Part shown: one piece after another, positions 13,701-25,122 of the stretch
How positions within the stretch are numbered: position 1 is the first letter of the stretch
Layout: every line of letters starts with the position of its first letter
Assembly (NCBI GenBank): GCA_903813345.2
Contig: CAIIXF020000003.1
Coordinates: forward strand, 23,079,248-23,143,247
Direction of reading: 5' to 3'
Source: Owenia fusiformis
Taxonomy: Eukaryota; Annelida; Polychaeta; Sabellida; Oweniidae
DNA: 64,000 nt
Program-made: the position numbers and the translations under genes
The notes under the pieces: model-generated
Told to the model about the DNA's origin: nothing
What the model saw: only the letters and a program-made list of their open reading frames with translations
The model's database searches: none

Positions 13701-13870
13701 TTTTCAAAAATAAATTAATTATTCTATGCAACTAAGGTTGTGATGTCACTAAACCACATGGAAACTTGGCAAAAAAATGATGGAGGGTCCCCCCATCCCT
13801 CTTCTGTTAGCATTACTCTAATTGATGGAAGATTCCATAAAACACAAATAAGGTTTATAAAATTTAACAA

Positions 13871-13988
13871 GGCAATAACAATAACATGCAAAATGTTACA
13901 ACCTGCCATTTGTTACAGACTCCAACCACCGAATACCAACCACCGAACACTGTCCACAAAAAAACTATAACACTTCTGGTGGTGACAT
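13871..13988 (+). repeat. Short dispersed repeat 'taacatgcaaaatg', copy 3
   Basis: This contains 'ataacatgcaaaatgttac', 'ctgccatttgttacagac' and the tail 'cacttctggtggtgacat', as in the other family members. Confidence 0.75.
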
Positions 13989-14443
13989 GAAAATTAAATT
14001 TTGACTCTGTTGCAAAGGACATTTGATACCTCCATACAAAACATCAGACAGTGCCACCAAACATCTAATTTCTTCATCTTCAAATTATGGGCTTTCAACT
14101 TCTCCATTTCAAGAATTCTTATTTTTTTCAATTGCATTGTTACATCCGACCGAATACAAACAAAAAACAACTCTAGACATTTGACAATGTTTATAAACAC
14201 AATAACTACACGATGTCGCTCCGAATGTTCCTTCAAACAAAGTTTACAGTCAAAGGTGAGGTATTCTGAATGCTGATCTGACATCTTATCTCAGCATCTT
14301 TCTCAGTTTCTATTCCATGAGTTTATGAACTAAGAAGCCAATTTTCTTTACGTAAAATGATAGCAAAATCTTCCGAATTCTGCCATGTTGAAGATTTATA
14401 TATGAGTAAAACATCTATAATATTTATTAGAAACAATACTTAC

Positions 14444-14483
14444 ATTTAACTGCTGTAGGGTTAGCTTGTTTTCGGCGAGGCAT
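14444..14483 (-). CDS. First coding exon of an MPRRKQ-motif zinc-finger transcription factor (partial)
   Basis: On the minus strand an ATG at 14483 opens MPRRKQANPTAVK and the frame runs into a good donor (t|GTAAGT at 14443). An N-terminal [M][S/P]RRKQ motif is the known NuRD (RBBP4)-binding signature of nuclear C2H2 zinc-finger regulators such as the FOG, SALL, BCL11 and ZNF521 groups, and related starts occur in Teashirt-type proteins. The exon is 40 bp and ends after one base of the next codon, which fits the short first coding exons of those genes. The start is supported by the purine-rich context 'gcaaagATGc' and a more GC-rich upstream segment. No zinc-finger exon was found in the remaining 14.4 kb on this strand, so the rest presumably lies beyond the left edge. 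I cannot name the orthologue from 13 residues. Confidence 0.6.
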
Positions 14484-14600
14484 CTTTGCTGCTTTCGAAC
14501 AACAAAGCACTACCCGGAAGTGCAAAAGTCTTTAAACTGCGTGCGCAATTCAATGCTTTCCCATCATGCATCTATGTCAATAAACCAACGTGCTTTGTAA
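14484..14600 (-). promoter_or_regulatory. Probable promoter/5'UTR of the MPRRKQ gene
   Basis: This segment is more GC- and CpG-rich than its surroundings. On the minus strand it carries 'cacttccgggtagtgc' (around 14508-14523), a match to the ETS-family core ACTTCCGG common in TATA-less promoters. No TATA box is evident. The transcription start is not determined. Confidence 0.4.
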
Positions 14601-15090
14601 AAGTTAACCCTTCTTTTCCAATTCATTTAGAACACAGCCACTGGGGCAGATTGTCCAGATAATAGAGTTGTCCTGAAAATAGGATTCATACCCCGTCATT
14701 ATCTACGTTCCAAGAAAAAAGAAGGGTGTTCATTTTCTTTTCCCCTTTGTACACAGAGAGTGGAAGGGATGGATTCTAAATTGATCTGAAGTCTCACTTT
14801 TAAAATTACCTGTAACAATGTTTAGATAGACCAAACAATAAATTATTAACATGTGTGGACTTAATACTATTTATTATTTTGATGAGTAAACTACCCTAGT
14901 ATCATGGGCTTTCAATTGAATGCCCATGCTAGTACTAAAAATTGTTAATAAAACAAGTTTATTAGAAATCATTCCTTTCATGACACAGAACACATTTGAA
15001 CAATTATAGATGTGTTTATCACATACAAGGACACTGAAGAAGGGGTTACCATTCAGATCTATCATAGTTAAAAAGCTCTGTATCTTATGT

Positions 15091-15257
15091 TAATTAGGGC
15101 TCCCAAGAGAAGGTAGTGAGGTTGAATTGTCACTTTTGAAAATCAAAAAATCTTATTTGTCACATCTACAAATTCATTATCATATTAACAATTCCTCGTA
15201 GTTAGACAAATGTTCCATGGACAGTCTTAGGTTACATTTGTGGAGCCCTCTAATTGG
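15091..15257. mobile_element. Possible small MITE with inverted 'aattagggctcc' ends
   Basis: The left end 'ttaattagggctcc' and the right end 'ggagccctctaattggg' are inverted copies with a two-base length difference, bracketing about 165 bp of AT-rich non-coding sequence. No target duplication was defined. Confidence 0.4.
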
Positions 15258-15379
15258 GATATTACAGAGAACTGATGTGACTTTTTATTTTTGACATTGT
15301 CAATCTTTAAAGAGGCTATATGCCATATGATGGCACAATCAAGACCCCTCTGGGCTTTTTTACATATTGAGTTTCACGG

Positions 15380-16790
15380 GGTCAACCCAGTTGTCCGAAA
15401 CCCAGTTGTCCGAAACCCAGTTGTCCGAAACCCAGTTGTCCGAAACCCAGTTTTCCGAAACCCAGTTGTCCGAAACCCAGTTGTCCGAAAATTAGGGGAT
15501 CTTATTTGAAAAATACAATTTTTTTAAACGAATCTCGTTGTCGCAACCTCTGCGAATCACAACATAACATTGGAATAACGTTGACATCATTGCAAAATTA
15601 GGCTAAATATGCGAAGTCAAGACGTTAATTGTTTAAATGTTTAGCCTACGAAAGTTCATATACAGGTGATATAGATGTTCAAACAAACAAAGTTAAATTA
15701 TGTTATTCTCATTGTAAAATGGCGTTTTCACAACATACATAGATAGGGGTCTACAATTTTTAAACCAATTTTCTTTATGGCCCATGGGCCTTTTTTGAGA
15801 GGGAACAACATTTTTCCAATGGGTGATGAGCGTTCATAAAAGGAAAAATAGCTTTCCCAAGCCAGTGGGCATTTATTTAGTAAAGTTGACATGTACATCT
15901 TTTGAAACCAAAACTTATTCTTCATTTACGTACTCTGTTCGAGAAATAGAGATTAAAAGGATTCAGTGAGTACATGGCGAAAATGAAACTTCTTGCAAAT
16001 GGGAGAACATCCATTTTGATACGAGGACAGCCTGCCTTCGTTTCCAGTTGATCCCAAGTGATTAAGTTAAGAATGTTTTGTTCTTTTACGATTTGATAAA
16101 ATACAGAGACTAAGAAATTAAATGCGACGAAATATTTTGACAACATAATATGTATACTGTTTTATTCTTAAAGTACTATATGCGTAAACTTATTTTATCC
16201 GTTTCAAAATGATGCATTTTATTTTGCCTATATAAAAGAGATTGAAGAAGATAAGATAAACCGTAATATATATTGTGTTTTGATAACCTTTTTTTAGAAT
16301 CACAATGTAAAATAAATCCCCCGTTCCTGCCATTCTGGTAACGCGTGCAATGGATGCAATTCAAAGTGAGAGAGAGAGAGGGAGAGAGGGAGAGAGGGAG
16401 AGAGGGAGAGGGAGAGGGAGAGAGGGAGAGAGGGAGAGAGGGAGAGAGGGAGAGAGGGAGAGGGAGAGAGGGAGAGAGGGAGAGAGGGAGAGAGGGAGAG
16501 GGAGAGAGGGAGAGAGGGAGAGGGAGAGAGGGAGAGAGGGAGAGAGGGAGAGAGAGAGAGAGAGGGAGAGGGAGAGGGAGAGAGAGAGATCTATGAACAT
16601 CAGAATGCGTCCAAATACATGGCATGAAACTGGCCTAAGCTTACTACGGTTCCCCATTCTCTGGTAAATTATGACTATATTTTTCGGAGTAATGGGTTTC
16701 GGACAAGTGGGTTTCGGACAACTGGGTTTCGGACAACTGGGTTTCGGACAACTGGGTTTCGGACAACTGGGTTTCGGACAACTGGGGTGC
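15380..16790. mobile_element. Element bounded by inverted arrays of a 16-bp unit
   Basis: The left boundary (about 15386-15490) is seven tandem copies of 'cccagttgtccgaaac'. The right boundary (about 16686-16786) is six to seven copies of its reverse complement. The inner flanks begin alike on each side ('ttgtccgaaaattagggg' against 'ttttcggagtaatggg' reversed). The 1.2 kb interior holds a GA-rich microsatellite and no recognisable transposase. The paired inverted arrays look like the subterminal repeats of a DNA transposon; the superfamily is unknown. Confidence 0.65.
16368..16589 (+). repeat. (GGGAGAGA)n / (GA)n microsatellite
   Basis: This is about 220 bp of almost pure GAGA/GGGAGA repeat. 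The long open frames on both strands here (Arg/Glu-rich on plus, Ser/Leu/Pro-rich on minus) follow from the repeat lacking stop codons and are not genes. Confidence 0.95.
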
Positions 16791-18928
16791 ACCCGAGTTT
16801 ACCAAAGAAGAAGTCCTAAATCCCCCTCTTTCAGTGTTAATTTTGCAATTGTGCTAGCGGATCTAATTATTTTCCAAGAAATTAATCCAATCTGAAGTTT
16901 GAAAAAACCGGGAAAGTCCTCCTGTTATCTGATTGGTCCTTGAATTTGTTTATCATGAACCTGATTGGCTGCCTGGTTCAAGGCCCTTTTGTCACTCAAT
17001 GGGGATTCGCCTCGCTAGCCTCGCTAGCCTCGCTAGGTATGTGAGATATTATATGAGCCATAACAATAGGACATCATTGATTGTCTGGGGGAGAAACCCA
17101 TGGTATAATGCATCTTTAAAAGCCTGATATTGGGTATGCCCCCTCCCCTTTGGAAAACCTTGTAATAATCTTTTCTGAAATCATATCAATATTTACAGGT
17201 CAGGAAGTAGTGAACTTCAAATTAGTCATTTAGACACTAAACAGGTGTTAGTGGTGAAAGTGACATCTATGTAAATTGCGAGACTGAAAAGCTCATATTT
17301 TCTGGTGGCCTCAGACTTTGGTCACCATCTTTTCCATCAAGTTGTGGCTGGCATAAGGCACAATCACACGTCTGATCAGTATACATTTAAGACCATTTTC
17401 ACTCTTTTTAAACGATTCTACTAAATGCAACATAATTTTGATGATCCAAGATTTTTGTTGGACATTGTGGTTTTTGACTTGCTCTGCTGGGCAGCTCTTG
17501 AAAATTTAGAATTAATTCCAAGATTTTTTAGATATATTTTATTGAAATGTTACTTGAAAAATGGAAGAGGTAGGCTACATTAAATGCTTTGGTACAAAAG
17601 TAAGGCTGACAACAGGGGGAATTCACATTGGTTTTGGGCCAATATAAAGATGGCAGCACCATAGAATCCTATTTACCTTTCTCAAGAGGGGGAATAACCC
17701 CAGGGTTCAAAGAAGACATATGTCTATAATGTAAATCTGTATTTAGAAGACATTGTCGCTGATTGGTGAAATAGACAGACAGATCACTTCATTCAATGGT
17801 GAATTCAAAATTTTCAAAACATGCTTCGAATGATAATATGTTGATTGTTTGCATGTTAACAATATCATAGGTCGTTATTTCACATCAAGATAAAGAAAGA
17901 TGTAAGGAATACACTAACATCAATTTAAACAGCCAGTTGATAATTCGGACAAGCGAAGGTGGTAAGTAAGAGATGTAATTATGTCTGTCATCTCTAAAGC
18001 TCTGGGGTTTTCCCTCCTCTTACCTTTCTCTCTGAAAGAAAAGTTCAAATAAACACAGATTGATTGTGCTGCCCTCTTTTTTTAATTATTTCTATTGCCC
18101 TTTGGAATTCAACTTCGCTCAAATTCGATATCTGTTCACATGTTGCAGAGTCCCATTTCCACATTCTCCTAAGCACTGTAACCAGGTGTCCAGAATCCCT
18201 ACCTCAAAGGTATTCTTGATTTTGAAGCCCTGTGTACAGAGGATGCATTTCTGAAGCAACAATAAATCCTATGGCAAAATTGACCAATAACAGATATATT
18301 TCCAAGAAGGTTGTCTTATATCACTCACATCAGATATGATTTTCAGCAGAAATGATTTGTCACCGATTTAAACACTAAACACTCTGATGTGAGGTCAAAA
18401 TAGGAAAATATTTCAAAACCTTTTGGTGTTAAAAGTCTATTAAGAGTTTTCTAACAATAATGTTTAACATGATGTGAGCATGGTCGTGTTTTACAACATT
18501 TTAAAGCTTTTGATCATAGAAACTATTTGGTAAATATTTTAAATAGTTCTGTCTGTACTTGGTGTAACTGAGGTGTGTGTATTTAAACATATGTCTTGTA
18601 GATGGCGTGTTTTCATCAAGTCACAGAGGAATTCATAGGTTTAAGAATTTTCACACTGGCAATGCATTGCTATGTCCTATAATATACACACACTAAGACA
18701 CCATACATATATACATTGTGTCTAAATGTACCAACATAACATATATGCTTCATTGTAACAGTATTCTTATTACTTTATTGCACCTGTCGCTTCAAAATGT
18801 ACAGTATCATATTAAAATGCATCACAATTATGTTCTATTAATACATACATACAATTTGCATAAGCATGCAACTGCTTTACTGCTCAGTCAATTAAATGAA
18901 ATTAACATTAACATAAAAACTGATGTAT

Positions 18929-19080
18929 GGTAAAGCCTGTAAAGTGGAACACCTCTAGAAGTAGAACACAACAGAGTCCCAAGACCAAATAATTTATTGT
19001 TAAATGAACCTCTGTCTAAAGTAGAACACCTCCCAAGTGGAACACTACAAAAGGTGTTCCACTTAGACAGGTTTTACTGA
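18929..19080. mobile_element. 'gtaaaacctgtc' MITE, copy 1
   Basis: The left end, 'ggtaaagcctgtaaagtgg', is the degraded inverted counterpart of the right end, 'cttagacaggttttactg'. The interior repeats 'gtggaacacctc' words in both orientations. The family has copies at 35161, 44391 and 52802, and the best-preserved ends read TACAGTRAAACCTG, giving TA at both outer edges as in Tc1/mariner/pogo insertions. Confidence 0.7.
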
Positions 19081-20280
19081 ACCATTAAAAACAGTTACAT
19101 TACATACCATTCAAAAAAGTTAAGGACCACAGCTACTTTTTTCTTTTGTCATAACTTTTTTCAGGAAGTTAATGGGGTCTTGTTCTTTCACATTTTATTT
19201 GTCTAGATGGTGTTTTAATTGGAAGACAACAATGAAACATGTTTCACAACACATGATGCACATTTTCATGATGAGAACTTAGACATGTGGTCGTTAACTT
19301 TTTTTGTAGTATATGTACATGTACCAGTCATTCTACTTTGATTCTATATGGAATTAAATAAAAGTATTATGACATGTTTCCAAATTGGAAGAAGAAAAGA
19401 GTAAATATAATATCACGTGGATTCATTTTGATGAATTATATGATTTGGCTAGATGTGTTTTACACATTCTTTTTACAAAGCCTAAATTTTGTTACTCATT
19501 GTTGAGTATTAAATCACAGGTTTACAATTTAAGATGTATACCTCTGCAGAACTGTTTTATTTGAACCATCAAAATATTCCTTTAACTTAACTTAAAGGGA
19601 CAACAAAGATTGGGACAAATTATGATATATTTAATCAGGCATCTAAATTCTCATTCAGAAATTTTTCGAACATTTTCCCCTCTATTCTTTGTTGCAACTT
19701 TAATTTAGTAATATAAAGCAATTTTCAAACAAGCGTAAAAGTTAAGCACTCTACAACTCACTCCATTGGTTAACACTAAGATCTGACAGTTTCAAAATGT
19801 TCGCTTTTTGACTTCCTCGATTTGCTTTTCAGTTCTTATTGCAATATTATATTCTGCAATGATAAAGAGTGTAAAACAAAATTAGCCTGCATGATCACTT
19901 TACACTTTATTTACAGATATTATAGCTTATGTGATCCAGGGTTTGAGGGATTCGGCACATACTAATCAATTGATCGCAATCAAATGTTAACAAACATGTA
20001 ACATATGATAACTTACAAGTGATAACATATATAATCATATAGAATCATGGTGGTAATATAAAGTACATACATATGGTTTATTTCGAAATCTGTACAAACA
20101 GTATTCTGCTATCCTCATAAGAATAAAGTACCATGAAAGAATTACAAGTAAGCCTACAATTTGTTATCCTAAATCTCACAAGCTAGTAGAAATGATAACC
20201 TCTGACTAGGATAGTTAATGTTATATTATTGATGCTGAAAATATAAAATAACTTAATGACTCTGAAGGTATTATATCAAT

Positions 20281-20365
20281 GAATAAATACCACAGGGCTA
20301 GGAACAAAGGGAGACAGGGATTTGAAAGCTTTAGTGCCTAGCCCTAAGGTATTTATTACTCAATA
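20281..20365. repeat. Short palindromic element
   Basis: 'aataaataccacagggctagg' and, further right, 'cctagccctaaggtatttatt' are inverted copies with about 40 bp between them. This may be a very small MITE or a structured RNA fragment. No other copy was noticed in the window. Confidence 0.45.
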
Positions 20366-20805
20366 TAGTACCTGATTTGAGGTCTATATTACGATTCGCA
20401 CATGAAAACTCATCAGAATTTTGCCAAATTGTCACTTCAATTCCAACTTCCGAGAGTACAAATCTGATTGGTTAGATGTTTTTGATAAACAGAATCTGAT
20501 TGGGTAGATCTAGATCAAAGGATATTTCTTGACTGTAGATTTACGTTCAAATGTCAATTAATTTTAATCACTTTATAAGTTATTTTTTATTTTCAAATAT
20601 GGCAGCATTAGATGACTATGGCTATATAGATGGATAAATAGATGACAAGTGTAGTTTTGGTTAGGCTAAAATATGAAATATGGAAAACGCTAGCAAGTTA
20701 GTTCATTGCTTGATTTATCAAATATTTCCAACTGAAACGTTCAACCTTAATGCAATTGCTAGATCTTGACTAGATCTTGATGACATGTAGAAAGTGACAT
20801 AATCG

Positions 20806-21036
20806 TTAATGTAAATCAACTTTTAAAAACTTTTCAACACTAAGAGAAGTCTTTTGTACAAATGTTTTAGAACAAACATAACATTTGAAGTTATTTTCTC
20901 CAGTATGAATTCTGTAATGTAATTTTAAAGAATACTTTCTTGAAAATGTTTCTAAACAAACATCACATTTGAAGTTCTTTTCTCCAGTATGAATTCTATT
21001 ATGTGAGTTAAGAAATTACTTTTTTAAGCAATTTAA
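20806..21036 (-). pseudogene. C2H2 zinc-finger gene fragment (decayed)
   Basis: On the minus strand the frame contains two classic linkers (RIHTGEK and RIHTGEN) and two C-x2-C pairs (FKCDVC and FKCYVC). The first finger (FKCDVCLETFSRKYSLKLH) has normal spacing to its histidine. Further upstream a third finger begins CLNCLKK but then meets an in-frame stop, and the last finger loses its histidine pair before a stop at 20808-20806. It is therefore a remnant of a KRAB-less multi-finger gene. It sits 88 bp beyond the NEURL2 stop codon and may lie in that gene's 3'UTR. It does not look like the zinc-finger part of the MPRRKQ gene, since fragments of this generic type are abundant in animal genomes. 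Confidence 0.7.
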
Positions 21037-21123
21037 ACAATAAGAAATTGGAAAAATGGCAGCAATTCAGAAGCTGATCACTCTTTACAATAAATATGGG
21101 CTTCTGCGATGAGATAAAATGTA

Positions 21124-21242
21124 TCAATCATATCTCAGAAAATCTTTGAGTCTTGCTGGAAGTGGTAAATGCTCAATGTCTTCCTCTCCCTGACGTAAGC
21201 TCCATAAGATCCTGTCTCTACAGAAATTTTGTAAACTGCTCA
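21124..21242 (-). CDS. NEURL2: Neuralized-like protein 2, exon 2 (SOCS box)
   Basis: This is the last coding exon, 119 bp, preceded by 'ttttcag' and ending at TGA 21126-21124. Joined after the phase-1 donor at 21701 it reads V-SSLQNFCRDRILWSLR and ends in LPLPARLKDFLRYD. The pattern SLQ-x2-CR-x9-R, then LPLP-x2-L--YL-like end, is that of a SOCS box, which recruits Elongin B/C and a Cullin-5 ligase. In known NEURL2 (Ozz) the SOCS box directs ubiquitination of muscle substrates such as beta-catenin; the substrate here is not known. The combined protein is 275 aa, close to the usual 285. Confidence 0.9.
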
Positions 21243-21700
21243 CTGAAAACACAAGAATTTGACATGAGTTAACATATGGTAGCAATAACTAACAACTAAT
21301 ACTGAAAAGTTAACGCAAGAATTAGAAGATGACATCAGACATAGCTGAATGAGTTAATATAGTAGTACAGTAACAATAGGTTTCTAAACATATTTGAAAA
21401 AAATATGACAGGCCTCGATAAACAAAACCAAATAGCATAATAATCAACATCAAGGGGATAGATTTTCACCTTTGAAAATCCTTATTTAAAGCACAATTAA
21501 CAGGTTATCATACAGTATTTATCGCCTTTGAAGAAAACTGAGCAGCAACCATATAAACAAGTCACTTGGATGCCTCAATTACATGAACATTTGGAAAATT
21601 CTTCTTGGAAAATGCCCTTATTTGAAAAAATTTTCTAATGAGGGCATTTTAAAGATGCAAATCATACTCATGAATAGGGTAGCAGAAGATAAACAATTAC

Positions 21701-22409
21701 CTCCATAAAGTTGAATTATCCGCACTTGCTTTGACGTTCCATATACATCAACCACGGCATACAATGGACATTCTTTATAAGGTATACCTGTGGCACATGC
21801 CCCCTGGTCTACACCATTAATAATAAAATGTAACTCTGCTAAATCGTCATCACTATTAACTACATAAGCAATTCCAATACGGCTCCCTACATCAGTGGGA
21901 AGAACACTATCAGTGAATTCAACACTATCGTCTGATTCAGCTGTATCGTCTGGTAATTCTTCCATTTCTTGATTGCAATTATTTGCCCTTGATTGAATAT
22001 TTGGTCTTAGTGATGCTCGTTTGAATGAGCCTCTAGAAGTATGTACATATTCCTCTGTGCCACCTATCACTCTGCTGGTATGATTTTCAGTTTGTTGTTT
22101 CTCATGACGATAAGATTTTGTGACAGCAAAAATCCAAGACTTTCCACCGTTTGTCAAATCTGGTAAAGCATGTTGGGGTAGTTTGAATTTTGTGCTAGGA
22201 TTCAACTGTGTAATTCCTATTCGCATATGTCCACTCCAGCCTCGTTCTGTTTTCTCTATTTCAACAAGAAATATTTCACCAGGATGTAAAGGACGGTCGC
22301 TAAAGCTTATTGCATGTGCGAAACTTGATGTCCGAGAAGCAACCATGCTGTCATGAGATAGGCCTATATTTTCACCAGTATATGGATGGAACCGCACAGC
22401 GTTCGCCAT
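21701..22409 (-). CDS. NEURL2: Neuralized-like protein 2, exon 1 (NHR domain)
   Basis: This 709-bp exon starts at ATG 22409 ([18 protein letters not shown]) and ends at a donor, gga g|GTAATT. Residues ~5-100 carry the first half of a neuralized homology repeat ([28 protein letters not shown]) and residues ~178-236 the second half ([30 protein letters not shown]). Between them lies a poorly conserved, acidic, Ser/Asp-rich insert at about residues 100-175. NHR domains bind protein partners, and with the SOCS box in exon 2 this should be the substrate adaptor of a Cullin-RING E3 ligase in the cytoplasm. 'ctaaacag' just before the ATG could be an acceptor, so a non-coding 5' exon is possible. The frame is intact and the gene looks functional. 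Confidence 0.92.
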
Positions 22410-23116
22410 TGCTGTTTAGAATGAAACCTGAAGTAAAATACAAAAGGTAAATAATGTATATAAAGGTAAATAATGTATCACCATAATCACTATGCTTTGA
22501 TGAAGGGCTTTCAATTTGATTTCAAATCTAATGACGACAAATGAGAGTCCTTTATAGACAAGTCCATTGATTGACTCTGAAGTGAAAACCAAAAATTATT
22601 CAGATCAATTTGAATTGTTTTAGGCATGACTGTAAGAGAATCATTCTAGAGAGAAACTTATGTCTATGTCAATAATCTGCAAAAGGCTAATAAGCCCATA
22701 TAAAGCAGATATATATTATCTACGTGGTTGAGAACAAATTTATATTCGTGAACATATATATTTTCGAAATAATTACATACTCACGACAGGATACAGACAG
22801 TTTTATTTTGTTGAAATATTTCTGTCAAATTTTAGCCATCCCATCTTATTTCAATGTGAGGACAATGTAGCCTTCCGCCAACCAAATATAACATATATAT
22901 CTTACGTTTTCTTACATTTTGATATGATATAAAATATATAATACATGTATTTCATGCTGTGTATCAGCAATATCATCTTAATATGTAGTTATCTAGATTA
23001 AATGACTCAATCAACCGTCGCCAAAATTTATCGCAGTGAATTGTGGGAATGGCGGCAATGAAAAAATGAAACGTGAAAATTTTCTCCACAAATATGCAAT
23101 TGCTTAAGTAAATACT
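22410..23116. promoter_or_regulatory. Shared divergent promoter region of NEURL2 and SEH1
   Basis: 707 bp separate the two start codons, which face away from each other, so both promoters must lie here unless there are distant 5' exons. The sequence is AT-rich, without a clear CpG island or an unambiguous TATA box. Bidirectional control is inference from the geometry. Confidence 0.5.
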
Positions 23117-23227
23117 ATGTTTGTAGCTAAAAGTATATCCGCGGGTCATAAGGACCTGATTCACGATGTGGCTTATGACTTCCATGGGCGTCGTATGGCA
23201 ACCTGTTCAAGTGATCAATCTGTAAAG
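23117..23227 (+). CDS. SEH1L: Nucleoporin SEH1, exon 1
   Basis: ATG at 23117 opens [20 protein letters not shown], a close match to the SEH1 N-terminus, and the exon ends at gta aag|GTAAAG after 37 codons (phase 0). SEH1 is a WD40 beta-propeller that works in the Y-shaped Nup107-160 complex of the nuclear pore, at kinetochores, and in the GATOR2 complex that signals amino acids to TORC1. This exon gives the strand that closes the propeller and most of blade 1 ([15 protein letters not shown]). The start matches the family start. The next intron is 4.6 kb and almost wholly mobile DNA. Confidence 0.95.
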
Positions 23228-23357
23228 GTAAAGGGTTCAACTTCAAAAATATTGGACACTGTCATTTGAATGTGTAAGCCTAAACAAAGCTGGTTGCATT
23301 AAACTTTGACCTACTGAACGTTTATTGGCACACAATCACATACGGCTGGCTACCTTT

Positions 23358-23820
23358 ACTCCTTGTTACGTGTTAAAAAAGGCGAGAACTTCGACATATG
23401 AGTGTTACCTGATGAATGGGACCCTTACGTGCCTTCCAAATGGTAATTAACAAACGATGATACGTTATATTGCCGAACATGTGTGAAAATGGAATGTTTG
23501 TTCGTTTATTTTACGAGAGCTAAATAAAATGCAAACATCCGAGCATCGAACACACTTTCCATTTTCACACATGTTCGGCAATATAATGTATCATAACTTC
23601 CGGAAATGACAACCCAGTGGAACATTTTTGGGAATTTTTACAGTTCGTTTACATTTTTTGTATAACTACTTTTTGTTGATCAGACGGAAAGATAACCTGA
23701 TGTAGTTACATTGGAGTTAGTTTACTACCATTTGGAAGGCACGTGAGGGTCCCATTCATCAGGTAACACTCATATGTTGAAGTTAAGTTTTTGCCTTTTT
23801 TAAAACGTAACAAGGAGTCA
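23358..23820. mobile_element. MITE with nested inverted repeats, SEH1 intron 1
   Basis: The outer arms are inverted copies of about 80 bp: 'actccttgttacgtgttaaa' through 'ccttccaaatggta' on the left, and the complement ending 'taacaaggagt' on the right. An inner inverted pair of about 38 bp ('ttatattgccgaacatgtgt' at ~23466 and its complement at ~23566-23590) sits inside, giving a double hairpin. There is no coding sequence. Confidence 0.8.
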
Positions 23821-24296
23821 AAGGATATAGATCTATAATAAAATCTGTGGATTCCTCTTTTACTAACCTTAAAATTACATATCCCTAGTTCAACTCAACT
23901 AGTTCCACATACCATTTACAGGTCCAGAATCACAATGTTCATGGTCAGAATGACCCTAAACATGATGAAATAACCTCTTTAGCTCTTTGAAAATGTGACT
24001 GAAAAATCGCTAAAAGTAGGAGCTACAGTTAAATTTTAAATCTTAGTAACTACTTTGAATTTAAAAAATAAGCAATCAAAGGACCATATTGAAGCAGTAT
24101 ATGTAAAAATAGAAACATTTATACATGTCCTAACTTTTGTTTATTTTACTTTGTTTTGTAGTTTAGCTATCATGTCTGTGCCCTCTTATATTTTGATGCT
24201 TCTCCGCCATGTTATTTTCGGAAAAATTAATATGGCTGAAACTCCCTAAATTACAAAAGGCCACAGCTTTACTGCACATTATACTTATAGTCAACA

Positions 24297-25122
24297 CCCT
24301 TAAGACAAAGGTCCTGATTTTTAACTCTAAATATTCTGATCCTTTCACTTTTAATAATCAAGAAATTGAACGTGTAAATAAATATAAATATCTCGGTGTT
24401 ATTCTTACTGATAGCAATAAATTTGATATTAACACTGCTTATCTTAAAGAACAATCACGAAAGGCAATATTCAAAATCAAACAACAGTATAAGAAATTCA
24501 ATGATGTACCACCCGATGTTGCTCTTCACCTTTTTGATTCATTAGTCAGTCCAATACTTTGTTATGGGTGTGAGATTTGGTATGATAAGAAACAGATGAA
24601 ATCTATTGAAACATTGCATTTGTCCTTTTTAAAATCTATTCTAGGAGTCAAAACTCAAACAGCTAATCCTGCAGTATATGGTGACCTCGGTAGATTTCCT
24701 TTATCTATCAAAATTGAATTATCTTTGATAAAATACTGGTTAAGACTTATAAAACTACCAGAATCTAATATTCTAAATCAAGCTTATTTATATGGTCAAG
24801 AAAAACATGAATTAGGGTTTAAATCATGGTCTGGAAAAGTTTATGATATTCTTCACAAATGTGAACTAACAGAGTATTGGGATGACCAAAGTCAAAATAC
24901 AGACAACTTAGTAAACTTGGTTGACAAGAAACTAAAGAATGCATTTATAAATAATTGGAGAAATGATATTTTACAATATCCTATATTAAGAACATATAAG
25001 CTATTTAAGAAAGATTTTGAATTAGAACCATATTTAAAACTAGATAATAAAAAATATAGATTAGCAATAGGTAGATTTAGGTTAAGTTCACATCGGCTAA
25101 AAATAGAATCTGGAAGACACAT
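24297..25122 (+). pseudogene. LINE (non-LTR retrotransposon) ORF2 fragment
   Basis: An uninterrupted frame encodes the C-terminal part of a LINE reverse transcriptase: KTKVLIFN, then YKYLGVILTD, then SPILCYGCEIWYD, then the long helical region after the thumb (LIKYWLRLIKLP; RFRLSSHRLKIESG). These motifs follow the catalytic YADD box, which is absent, as are the endonuclease and the rest of the polymerase. The frame also stops before the usual C-terminal zinc knuckle, where it fuses with the minisatellite at 'gctttaaattgactaaa'. The piece is truncated at both ends and cannot move by itself. That 270 codons remain open suggests a fairly young capture. Confidence 0.85.

Larger units (their letters stand above)
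3960..14443. other. Non-coding stretch; probable intron of the MPRRKQ gene
   Basis: I see no credible exon in these 10.5 kb on either strand. The open frames are short, lack domain signatures and have AT-rich composition like their surroundings. The region lies downstream of the MPRRKQ first-exon donor at 14444, so it is plausibly that gene's first intron. It contains short dispersed elements at 4335, 5887, 6568, 10618 and 13871 and a poly-C run near 6437-6452. Confidence 0.6.
16791..20805. other. Non-coding intergenic stretch
   Basis: I found no exon with recognisable coding character in these 4 kb. Contents are a triple 10-bp repeat 'ctcgctagcc' near 17010-17036, a MITE at 18929-19080 and a short palindrome at 20281-20365. 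Confidence 0.6.

Noticed and set aside
14893-14936. Short hairpin 'ctagtatcatgggc...gcccatgctagta' as a regulatory RNA
   Set aside because: Arms of ~14 bp with a mismatch occur by chance at this scale, and there is no second copy or conserved context.
16176-16792. Long Ser/Pro/Leu- and Arg/Glu/Gly-rich open frames on both strands
   Set aside because: They are translations of a GA microsatellite and of the 16-bp repeat array.
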